Source: JAYVYM01 sp046593925 (GTDB lineage Bacteria > Actinomycetota > Actinomycetes > Mycobacteriales > SCTD01). From it: DNA of 15,176 nucleotides. The stretch is taken from assembly GCA_046593925.1 (NCBI GenBank), contig JBKJQN010000072.1, positions 1 through 15,176 of the forward strand. Direction: 5' to 3'. Numbering within the stretch: the first letter of the stretch is position 1; the number at the start of each line of letters is the position of its first letter. A model generated the notes under the pieces. It did not search any database, was not told where the DNA came from, and worked only from the letters and a program-made list of their open reading frames with translations. A program made the position numbers and the translations under genes. Below, in pieces: positions 6,452 to 12,922 of the stretch.

Positions 6452-6478
6452 CGATTCAGCGCTGGCGGCCCAGCGCTG
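6443..6478. terminator. Triple CAGCGCTG repeat, candidate bidirectional terminator
   Basis: CAGCGCTG, itself palindromic, occurs at 6443-6450, 6457-6464 and 6471-6478 with an exact 14-bp period. Any two copies can pair to form an 8-bp GC-rich stem with a 6-nt loop (ACGATT or GCGGCC) on either strand. It spans the junction of two convergent genes: the first copy contains part of the stop codon of the EcsC-like gene (6449-6451), and the exporter stop begins 2 nt after the third. No T-tract follows, as is common for actinobacterial terminators. Confidence 0.5.
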
Positions 6479-6480
6479 AC

Positions 6481-8163
6481 CTACGCGTCGGCCGGGGCCG
6501 CGCTGGGCCCGGTCGGTGCGGGCAGCTTGGGGAGCAGGCGGCTCAGCAGCAGGCCGGCGAAAAAGACCATGACCTCGAGCACCAGCGTGCGCTGGACGGC
6601 GCGCAGCCAGGTGCCGGCGGTAGCCGACCGGGCGGCGGCGGCGAACAGCGGTGCCGACGGGCCAGGGCGGGTTTCGCAGCCCGACGGGGTGCGCGACGGG
6701 TCGGTAGCGTTGGCCTGCTGGGCGAAGCAGGTCTGGAAGCCCGCGGTGGCCGCGGTTGCCTTGTCCCGGGGGAGCCCGGCTGCGACCAGTCGGTCGGGTA
6801 GACCGGTGGTCGCGTCCCGGGCGCTGCCCGCGGCGCCACCGCCCACCAGGCCGAACAGGACCACACCGATGACCGCGACGCCGAGGGCGCCGCCTACCTG
6901 CTGCACGCTCGACAGCACGCCGGACGCCGAGCCGGCCTCGCGGCCCTGGATACCCGCGAGGACCAGGGTGGTCAGGGGCGCGATGAACAGGCCGAGCCCG
7001 AGGCCGGCGACGAACAGCACCGGCGCGACCTGCCAGCTGTGCAGACCCGTAGCGGCCAGGTGCAGGACGGCGATCAGGCCGATCATGGCAACGACCAGCA
7101 GCGCGCAGCCCACGGTCAGGACGTCGCGACCGAGCCGCTTCGCGATGCCGTCGGAGCGTGCGGACGCGATCCCCGACCCCAGCGCGAAGGGCAGCGTGGT
7201 CAGCCCGGAGTGCAGGGCGTCGTAGCCGAGCCCGATCTGCAGATAGAGCGAGAAGGTGAAGAAGAACGGCGCCACGCCGAGGAAGAAGACGGTGGACAGC
7301 AGCACACCGGCCCGGAAGGACCGGTTGGCGAACAGCGTCATCAGAATGAGCGGGTCGCGGCGCGCCCGGGTCTTGCGCTGTTGCAGCAGCACGAAGATGG
7401 CCAACAGCGGGACGGCAGCGGCCAGCATCAGGTCCAGCCACAGCGGCCAGCCTCTCGTCCGCCCCTCGGTGAGCGGGTACACCAGCAGGAAAAGCCCGAC
7501 GGTGATCAGCGCCGCGCCCGGCAGGTCCAGACTGGGGGAGTCCGGTGCGCGCGACTCCGGCAGCTCCCGGGCGGCCAGCAGCAGCGCGCCCAGCCCCACG
7601 GGAAGGTTGACAAGAAAGATCATCCGCCAGTCGGTGCCGAACAGGTTTGCCTTGATGAGGAGGCCACCGATGACCGGACCCAGGATTGTCGCAAGCCCGA
7701 TCGTTGCGCCGAACACACCGAACGCCTTCCCCCGCTCGCGCGGTGCAAAGGTCACCTGGATGACGGCCAGCACCTGCGGGAACATCAGGCCGCTTCCGAA
7801 GCCCTGCAGCACCCGGGCCAGCACGAGGGTGGTGGCGTCGGGGGCGATCCCGCACAGCAGGGACGCGATGGTGAAGACCGCCATCCCCGACATGAACAGC
7901 CGCTTGCGTCCGTAGATGTCGCCAAGCCGCGCAGCCGTGATCAGGGTGCAGGCGAAGGCGAGCTGATAGCCCGACAGCACCAGCTGCACCGCCGAGAACG
8001 ACGCCCCGAGGTCGGTCTGGAGGGACGGCACCGCCACGTTGACGATCGAGACGTCCAGGAGCTGGACGAAGACCGCTGTCAGCACGATCCCGAGGACCAG
8101 GGACGGGTGGCTGGCCCGGGCCGTGCCGTCGCCGGATGAGGTGGTGGTGGTCTGCGAGGTCAC
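6481..8163 (-). CDS. MFS drug:proton antiporter, DHA2 (EmrB/QacA) family, 14 TM
   Basis: A 560-residue inner-membrane exporter. Near TM1 is the DHA2 motif D1, LLDVSIVNVAVP with Asp37. Motif A, ARLGDIYGRKRLF, lies in the loop between TM2 and TM3 (residues 78-90), and the antiporter motif C, GATIGLATILGPVIGG, is in TM5 (152-167). Length and hydrophobic segments fit 14 helices. A periplasmic loop before the last helix holds two cysteines (GFQTCFAQQ and GCETRPG) that may form a disulfide, a feature seen in actinobacterial members. Start: GTG at 8163, where the typical short Thr/Ser-rich cytoplasmic tail begins; the Shine-Dalgarno is weak. The frame remains open upstream, but there it overlaps the hydrolase gene in another phase. 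The gene begins 37 nt after the SCP2-hydrolase stop, probably the last gene of that operon. The substrate is unknown. Confidence 0.92.
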   Translation of the reverse strand: MTSQTTTTSSGDGTARASHPSLVLGIVLTAVFVQLLDVSIVNVAVPSLQTDLGASFSAVQLVLSGYQLAFACTLITAARLGDIYGRKRLFMSGMAVFTIASLLCGIAPDATTLVLARVLQGFGSGLMFPQVLAVIQVTFAPRERGKAFGVFGATIGLATILGPVIGGLLIKANLFGTDWRMIFLVNLPVGLGALLLAARELPESRAPDSPSLDLPGAALITVGLFLLVYPLTEGRTRGWPLWLDLMLAAAVPLLAIFVLLQQRKTRARRDPLILMTLFANRSFRAGVLLSTVFFLGVAPFFFTFSLYLQIGLGYDALHSGLTTLPFALGSGIASARSDGIAKRLGRDVLTVGCALLVVAMIGLIAVLHLAATGLHSWQVAPVLFVAGLGLGLFIAPLTTLVLAGIQGREAGSASGVLSSVQQVGGALGVAVIGVVLFGLVGGGAAGSARDATTGLPDRLVAAGLPRDKATAATAGFQTCFAQQANATDPSRTPSGCETRPGPSAPLFAAAARSATAGTWLRAVQRTLVLEVMVFFAGLLLSRLLPKLPAPTGPSAAPADA

Positions 8164-8200
8164 CTGCCGCAGGCTAGACGGCGCCAGCGACAGCGGCCGC

Positions 8201-9445
8201 TCAGACGGTGTCGAGGAACTCCCGGATGAGGGCCGTCGTCTGCGCCGGGTGCTCGAACTGGGGTACGTGCCCGCAGTCTTCGATGACCACGGACGTGGCG
8301 CTGGGAAGGGCGTTGCGCACGTGGTGGGCGAAGGAGGCGGGTACCAGCCGGTCTCGGTCGCCCCAGACGAACAGTGCCGGTGGGAGCAGGCCGGGCAGCC
8401 GGTCCCAGAAGCCCTGCCGGCCGTGCGCCTCCTCCAGGTAGATCTGCCGGGCGCAGGAGAAGAAGGCCACCCGGTGCGCCGGCGAGCGGAACACCCGGAC
8501 CGCCTCATCGGCCGCGGCGTCGTACCAGGCCTGAGGCAGTCGCTCCGGGACGCTCATCATCCCGCGGATACCCTCGATCACCAGGCGGTGCGGCAGCGGC
8601 GGCAGCGGCAGCCGGGCCAGCTGCGGGCGCAGGACGCGCACCAGCGGGATGTACTGACGGAGCCGGCGGAACGCGGGCGAGGGCGACAGCAGCACCAGTG
8701 CGCGCACCGACGAGGCGTGCGCGAGGCCTGCTTCGAGCGCGATCCGGCCGCCCATCGAGTTGCCGATCAGCACCGCGCCGCGGGTGTGCGTACGCGCCTG
8801 GAAGGCCTCGACCCAGGCCGCGAACCACGCCGAGCTGTACGACGCCGGCGGGGCCTCGGACATACCGAAGCCCGGGGCGTCCGGCGCCACGACGCGGTGA
8901 TCGGTGCAGAGGTCGGCGACCAGCGGCAGCATCGAGGCGTTCGTCGCGCCGAGCCCGTGCAGCAGGACGACGGGTGGGGCCGCCGGGTCCCCCGCCTCGA
9001 GCCAGGAGGTACGCACGCCCATCACGACGGCCTCGTGCGCGCGCGGGTGGGTGGCCGGCCGGCCGGCGAGCTCGGTGAACATGCCGTCCATCTGGAGGGA
9101 CAGCGCGAGGTCTCCGCGTACGACGACCCGGCCGTCGAGGAAGGCGTCGACGCCGGACACCCGCCCGGACACGATGTCGGCGAGGGTGTCGGCACTGCCC
9201 TGGACCGTCAGCGTCGGAGAGGGGGTGCTGCCGCGGCGGGCCCGCCCCCGCGAGCCGTTCAGCTCGACGGTCCACAGGTCGCCGGACCCGGCGTCGAACT
9301 GGACGCTGGCGGTCCGACCGGCCAGCACGGTGCCGGCCAGGCCCGGGCGCAGCCGCTGGGCGAGCAGCACGTCGAGGTCGGCGCCCCTACCTGGCAGCCG
9401 GCGGCCGCTCGGGACCGCCAGAGGTGGGGATGGCTCGGCGCTCAC
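8201..9445 (-). CDS. SCP2 sterol-binding-like domain fused to alpha/beta hydrolase
   Basis: A 414-residue two-domain protein. Residues about 22-122 look like an SCP2 lipid-binding domain: a short helix (DVLLAQRLRPGL), strands (TASVQFDAG, LWTVELNG), then PTLTVQGSADTLADIVSGR, DAFLDGRVVVRGDLALSLQM. Residues about 138-414 are a complete alpha/beta hydrolase: oxyanion motif LLHGLGATNAS (161-171), nucleophile elbow GNSMGG with Ser230, Asp365 in WGDRDRLVP, His393 in CGHVPQFEHP. No signal peptide or TM helix is seen, so it is probably cytoplasmic or membrane-peripheral. The SCP2 part may present a hydrophobic ester or sterol-like substrate to the hydrolase (inference). Start: GTG at 9445 where the family-like sequence begins; Shine-Dalgarno weak. 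It lies between an amidase (58-nt gap) and an exporter (37-nt gap) on one strand. Confidence 0.88.
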   Translation of the reverse strand: MSAEPSPPLAVPSGRRLPGRGADLDVLLAQRLRPGLAGTVLAGRTASVQFDAGSGDLWTVELNGSRGRARRGSTPSPTLTVQGSADTLADIVSGRVSGVDAFLDGRVVVRGDLALSLQMDGMFTELAGRPATHPRAHEAVVMGVRTSWLEAGDPAAPPVVLLHGLGATNASMLPLVADLCTDHRVVAPDAPGFGMSEAPPASYSSAWFAAWVEAFQARTHTRGAVLIGNSMGGRIALEAGLAHASSVRALVLLSPSPAFRRLRQYIPLVRVLRPQLARLPLPPLPHRLVIEGIRGMMSVPERLPQAWYDAAADEAVRVFRSPAHRVAFFSCARQIYLEEAHGRQGFWDRLPGLLPPALFVWGDRDRLVPASFAHHVRNALPSATSVVIEDCGHVPQFEHPAQTTALIREFLDTV

Positions 9446-9503
9446 CTGCGCACCGTACCCACCAGTAGCCTGTTGAGAGCTTGTACTCGGGTGACTCGCC
9501 CGG

Positions 9504-10871
9504 TCAGCGGAGTCGCGGACGGCGCGACGGGAAACCGGTGACGCGCTCGACCTGGGCGGCCAGCCCGAGCAGCAGCTCCTCCTCGCCGGGGCGGCCAACG
9601 AATTGGACCGCCAGGGGGAGCCCGTCGGCAGTGAGACCGGCCGGCACGCTGATCGCGGGCTGGCCGGTGACGTTCCAGGCGACCGTGAATGGTGCCCGAC
9701 GGCCGGCGGTTGCCAGCGTGCGCAGGCCGGTGTGCGCGCCGACCCGCTCCGGCGGGGTGGGCAGGACCGGCGTGACAAGGACGTCGGCGCCGCCAGGGAG
9801 CCCGGCGAGGCGCGCGGCGGCGCGGTCGCCGGCCGCCAGGGCGCGGGCCAGCAGGCGGGGGGTGACCCGGCGCCCGACACGACCGACGGCCCGGGTCCGC
9901 GGCTCGGTGCGGGAGGGGTCGACGAGCCGCGCGAGGTCCTGCGCGGCGCCGGCGCCGTACCGCGCGAGGAACGAGGCCTGCACGCCGGACAGGTCGGGGT
10001 CGGCCTCGACCACCCGGTGGCCCAGCCCCCAGAGCACCGTCAGGACGCCTTGCAGCGCGCCACGCACGGCCGGAGCCACCCGTGAGGGCACCGCTCCCTT
10101 GGTGCTCCAGGCCACCGTGAGGGTGCCCGGCTCGCGCACCTCCAGCTCGATGCCGGCGAGCACCGCCAGGACGTACGCCTGGTCTGCGACGTCTCTGGTC
10201 AGCACCCCCGCGACCGACATCCCGTGCCAGTGGTCGACGGGTGTCGCGTCAGGCCCGAGCGGGACCCGGCCGCGCTGCGGCTTGAGGCCCACCAGGTGGG
10301 TGGACGCCGCCGGGATGCGGATCGAGCCGCCGCCGTCGGAGGCCGTTGCCGCGGCCACCATCCCGGCGGCGACAGCGGTCGCCGACCCACCGGAGGACCC
10401 GCCGGACGTGTGCCCGGGGCTCCACGGGTTACGGGTGACCCCCCAGGTCGTCGACTCGGTGAACGGCCACAGCGCCAGCTCGGGCAGGTTGGTCGTCCCG
10501 ACGACGACCGCCCCCGCGGCGCGCAGCCGGCGCACCAGCTCAGCGTCGCGGGTCGCGACCGGCTCCGGTGAGCCGGTGCCCTGCGAGGCGGCGGTACCGG
10601 CGACGGCCACGCTGTCCTTGACCGCGACCGGGATGCCCTGCAGCGGCCCGTCCTGCCCGGCGGCGCGAGCGGCGTCCGCAGCTGCCGCCCCGGCCAGTGC
10701 GGCGCCGGTGAGCACGGTGCGGAAGGCGCGCAGCTGCCCGTCGAACCGGGCGACACGTGCCAGGCACAGCTCGACGAGCTCGACCGAGGTCAGCTGTCCG
10801 GTGCGCAACAGCTCCCGCTGGCCGAGCACCCCGGCGTATGCGACGTCCTCGAGGTCCAGGTCGGGGTCCAC
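9504..10871 (-). CDS. Amidase, amidase-signature (AS) family
   Basis: A 455-residue Ser-cisSer-Lys hydrolase that cleaves carboxamides in the cytoplasm; substrates range across the family from aliphatic and aryl amides to fatty acid amides. All catalytic elements are visible: Lys85 in GIPVAVKDS, the glycine/serine stretch HTSGGSSGGSATAVAAG (cis-Ser at S159 or S160), and the nucleophile Ser183 in SDGGGSIRIPA. Length is normal. Start: GTG at 10871 with AGGAG about 6 nt upstream (GCAGGAGCGCGC-GTG). It is the first gene of a likely three-gene minus-strand unit with the SCP2-hydrolase and exporter, and a candidate promoter precedes it. It is not gatA: there is no gatB/gatC neighbour. An unusually long open frame on the opposite strand is a codon-bias shadow. 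Confidence 0.93.
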   Translation of the reverse strand: MDPDLDLEDVAYAGVLGQRELLRTGQLTSVELVELCLARVARFDGQLRAFRTVLTGAALAGAAAADAARAAGQDGPLQGIPVAVKDSVAVAGTAASQGTGSPEPVATRDAELVRRLRAAGAVVVGTTNLPELALWPFTESTTWGVTRNPWSPGHTSGGSSGGSATAVAAGMVAAATASDGGGSIRIPAASTHLVGLKPQRGRVPLGPDATPVDHWHGMSVAGVLTRDVADQAYVLAVLAGIELEVREPGTLTVAWSTKGAVPSRVAPAVRGALQGVLTVLWGLGHRVVEADPDLSGVQASFLARYGAGAAQDLARLVDPSRTEPRTRAVGRVGRRVTPRLLARALAAGDRAAARLAGLPGGADVLVTPVLPTPPERVGAHTGLRTLATAGRRAPFTVAWNVTGQPAISVPAGLTADGLPLAVQFVGRPGEEELLLGLAAQVERVTGFPSRRPRLR

Positions 10872-10912
10872 GCGCGCTCCTGCGTCGGGTGGGTCGACGT
10901 CGGCCCGGACCG

Positions 10913-10942
10913 ACTGTATCGGCGCCCGGGTCAGAGCGTCAG
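10913..10942 (-). promoter_or_regulatory. Candidate promoter of the amidase operon
   Basis: On the minus strand, CTGACG (10942-10937) and TACAGT (10918-10913) are spaced 18 bp and lie 41 nt upstream of the amidase GTG. The -35 overlaps the stop codon of the DUF4235 gene. The hexamers match four of six (TGAC core) and the TAnnnT pattern. Prediction only. Confidence 0.35.
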
Positions 10943-11229
10943 TTGCCGACCTCCTCGACGCCCGGTGGCAGGTGGCCGGTCGCCTTGGCCCACGACGAGG
11001 CGACGCCCTTGGTGGCCAGCAGCCGGGCGACCGCCACGATGACCCCGCTGGCGACCGCCCAGGTCAAGGCGTCGCTCCAGGTCGTCCCGGGGACGGCCGG
11101 GTTGCGCGGCGGCTCGCCGCCCTTGGTCTTCGCCCAGCCCTTGTCGAGCACCGAGCGAGCGACCTTGGCCGCGACGATCCCGCTGCCGATGCCGAGGGCC
11201 TTGTAGACGACCTTGCCCGCTGCTGACAT
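10939..11229 (-). CDS. DUF4235 family small membrane protein
   Basis: A 96-residue protein matching the actinobacterial DUF4235 family. A first hydrophobic, glycine-rich helix near the N-terminus (VVYKALGIGSGIVAAKVARSV) is followed by the conserved polar link with GGEPPRNPAVPGTTWSDAL. The second hydrophobic helix is ALTWAVASGVIVAVARLLAT, and the tail ends in TGHLPPGVEEVG. It probably spans the cytoplasmic membrane twice with a short loop. The ATG at 11229 matches the family N-terminus; no strong Shine-Dalgarno is present. Function is unknown. It is divergent from a DUF2945 remnant, and both families are typical of small stress- or envelope-related actinobacterial genes (context inference). 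Its stop is 67 nt before the amidase start on the same strand, so readthrough into that operon is possible. Confidence 0.85.
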   Translation of the reverse strand: MSAAGKVVYKALGIGSGIVAAKVARSVLDKGWAKTKGGEPPRNPAVPGTTWSDALTWAVASGVIVAVARLLATKGVASSWAKATGHLPPGVEEVGN

Positions 11230-11255
11230 GCCGGGAAGTGTGCCCCGTGCCGGCA

Positions 11256-11285
11256 GGTGCACGCCCGCGACCCGCGGGCAGCACC
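11256..11285. promoter_or_regulatory. Strong inverted repeat between divergent small genes
   Basis: GCCCGCG-ACC-CGCGGGC (11263-11279) is a perfect 7-bp stem with a 3-nt loop. Outer arms GGTGC (11256-11260) and GCACC (11281-11285) extend it by 5 bp across a small internal loop. It lies between the DUF4235 start (11229) and the DUF2945 remnant start (11313). It could be an operator for divergent promoters or a leader hairpin; nothing decides between these. Confidence 0.45.
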
Positions 11286-11312
11286 CGCGCACACCGAACG
11301 ATGGAGGTCGGC

Positions 11313-11402
11313 ATGACCGAGTTCGAGAGGGGTGACGAGGTCACCTGGAAGTCACACGGCGGCGAGGCCGTGCACAGGCCGGGCGCCCTCAGCAAGGAGT
11401 GA
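11313..11402 (+). pseudogene. DUF2945 (HVA1/tudor-like) gene with internal in-frame deletion, 29 codons
   Basis: A short frame with an excellent ribosome-binding site, GGAGG at 11303-11307, 5 nt before ATG 11313. It encodes MTEFERGDEVTWKSHGGEAV followed directly by HRPGALSKE. The first 20 residues match the start of DUF2945 proteins (FxKGDxVxWxSHGGxAxG), and the last nine match the family's end (usually AxHKPxALxK). The middle, normally some 35-40 residues with the DDPQYxVxSDKTG block, is missing without loss of frame. It may be a dead remnant that still translates, or a real micropeptide. An in-frame ATG at 11301 lies before the Shine-Dalgarno and is rejected. Convergent with the SDR gene (34-nt gap). 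Confidence 0.6.
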
Positions 11403-11436
11403 GACCGTTCCAAGGAGTGCGCCGAGCAGCGAGACG

Positions 11437-12303
11437 TCAGCGCGGCAGGAACGGCACCTTGATCGGCGTACGCCGAAGGCCCGAGGCGATCGCCTTCAGG
11501 TAGTCGGTGAGCACGGTCGGCACCAGGGAGTCGGCGAGTACCCCGCCCACGGCGTCGACGCCGACCAGGTACCGCGCGAGCGGCACCGGGTTGGACAGCG
11601 CGATCCGGACGGTGCGGGCGACCCACACCGGGTCCGGGAGCCGGTCGGAGCGAGCGGCCAGGGATTCGGCGCGGGCGTACGCAGCGGCGTACCTGGCGCT
11701 GGTGGCTGCGGGGAAGCCGCCCTCCTTGGCGGCCGACCAGACGTCGGTGCCGAACATGCCGGGTTCGACAAGCACGACGCGTACGCCGTCGCCTTCGACC
11801 TCCATCCGCAGCGCGTCGGTGACCGCCTCCAGGGCATGCTTGCTCGCGCAGTACCAGCCCATCAGCGGGGTGGAGAGCCGGCCGGCGATAGAGCTGACGT
11901 TGACGATCCGGCCCTCCCGGCGGGCCCGCATGCCGGGCAGGACCAGCCTCGCAAGGCGGATGGGCGCGACCAGGTTGGTCTCGAGCTGCCTGCGGACCAA
12001 CTCGTCGGTGACGTCCTCGACGGCGCCGGACTGCGCGTAGCCCGCGTTGTTGACGAGCGCGTGCAGCCCGCCCGTGCGCTCCTCGACCTCGCGCACACCG
12101 GCCTCGCAGCTTGCGGCGTCGTCCACATCGAGCTGCACGGTGTGAACCGTCAGGCCGCGCTCGGCTGCCGCCTGCCGGACGACCTCGGCCTTTGCTGGGC
12201 TGCGTACCGAGCCGTACACCTCCCAGCCGCCGCCGGCCAGCTCCAGCGCGGTGACCAGGCCGATCCCGCTGTTGGCACCGGTCACGAGCACGGACTTGCG
12301 CAA
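11437..12303 (-). CDS. Short-chain dehydrogenase/reductase (SDR), NAD(P)-dependent
   Basis: A 288-residue classical SDR oxidoreductase. The Rossmann motif TGANSGIG (residues 8-15) binds the cofactor; Arg34 in GSVRSP, after the second strand, suggests NADPH preference. D59 in LDVDD and NNAG (85-88) follow. The catalytic tetrad is complete: Asn110, Ser138 (NVSSIAG), Tyr151 and Lys155 (YCASK). The C-terminal third (about 185-288) is longer than in minimal SDRs and resembles retinol-dehydrogenase-like actinobacterial members. Start: TTG at 12303, with CCAGGAG ending 6 nt upstream and the protein beginning MRKSVLVTGA just before the first beta strand. An in-frame start at 12390 would add 29 unlikely residues. 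The substrate is unknown. It is divergent from dut. Confidence 0.9.
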   Translation of the reverse strand: MRKSVLVTGANSGIGLVTALELAGGGWEVYGSVRSPAKAEVVRQAAAERGLTVHTVQLDVDDAASCEAGVREVEERTGGLHALVNNAGYAQSGAVEDVTDELVRRQLETNLVAPIRLARLVLPGMRARREGRIVNVSSIAGRLSTPLMGWYCASKHALEAVTDALRMEVEGDGVRVVLVEPGMFGTDVWSAAKEGGFPAATSARYAAAYARAESLAARSDRLPDPVWVARTVRIALSNPVPLARYLVGVDAVGGVLADSLVPTVLTDYLKAIASGLRRTPIKVPFLPR

Positions 12304-12410
12304 GGAAGGCTCCTGGTGCAGAGGGGACGGCCCGGGCAAGGCTACGGCCGGCAGTTCACAGGTAGCGTCCGTGCCGGTCCGGACGTACATACGGGTGATG
12401 AGGGGGCGGT

Positions 12411-12920
12411 GTGCTGGAGGTCCTGCTGCGTCGGCTCGACCCCGACGTGCCGCTGCCGACCTATGCCCGGCAGGGTGACGCGGGCTGCGACCTGGTGACC
12501 ACCGTCGACGTCACGCTGGCTCCGGGGGAGCGGGCGCTGCTGCCGACCGGCGTCGCGATCGCGTTGCCCACCGGGTACGCCGCGTTCGTGCACCCGCGCA
12601 GCGGCCTGGCCGCCCAGCACGGCGTCGGCCTGGTCAACGCACCCGGCACGATCGACGCCGGCTACCGCGGCGAGATCACTATCGTGCTGGTCAACCACGA
12701 CCCGCGCGAGCCCGTCCGGCTGCGCCGGCTGGACCGGGTCGCACAGCTGGTCGTGCAGCGGGTCGAGCAGATCGTGTGGCGCGAGACCGACGCACTCCCG
12801 GCCTCGGTCCGGGGCGACGGCGGGCACGGCTCGACCGGCGGCTACTCCTCAGCGGCAGCGGGCGCGGCAGGGTCGAGCGGTGCGGTCGGCACCGGTGGCC
12901 ATCCACAGGCAGGAGCGTAG
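12411..12920 (+). CDS. dut: Deoxyuridine 5'-triphosphate nucleotidohydrolase (dUTPase)
   Basis: Hydrolyses dUTP to dUMP and pyrophosphate, keeping uracil out of DNA and supplying dUMP for thymidylate synthesis; a cytoplasmic homotrimer. All five trimeric dUTPase motifs are present: DAGCDL (23-28), PRSGLA (62-67), GTIDAGYRGE with catalytic Asp82 and Tyr85 (79-88), DRVAQLV (108-114) and RGDGGHGSTGG (134-144). His in motif V instead of the usual Phe/Trp is as in mycobacterial enzymes. The C-terminus runs about 25 residues past motif V with an Ala/Gly/Ser-rich tail (SSAAAGAAGSSG), longer than the M. tuberculosis protein. Start: GTG at 12411 preceded by AGGGGG at 4-5 nt. The DUF3710 gene starts 2 nt after its stop. 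A weak TACATA at 12386-12391 is the only -10-like sequence upstream. Confidence 0.96.
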   Translation: MLEVLLRRLDPDVPLPTYARQGDAGCDLVTTVDVTLAPGERALLPTGVAIALPTGYAAFVHPRSGLAAQHGVGLVNAPGTIDAGYRGEITIVLVNHDPREPVRLRRLDRVAQLVVQRVEQIVWRETDALPASVRGDGGHGSTGGYSSAAAGAAGSSGAVGTGGHPQAGA

Positions 12921-12922
12921 GC

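Noticed and set aside
6350..7855. Second long minus-strand frame inside the exporter gene
   Set aside because: Out-of-phase shadow; the overlapping frame has clear MFS motifs and transmembrane segments.
8039..9541. Long plus-strand open frame opposite the SCP2-hydrolase
   Set aside because: Low-complexity Arg/Gln/Gly-rich translation, no ribosome-binding site, antisense to a firmly identified gene.
9481..11226. Very long plus-strand open frame opposite the amidase gene
   Set aside because: Ser/Arg/Pro-rich translation with no motif; it mirrors a gene with complete catalytic residues and arises from GC-rich third positions.
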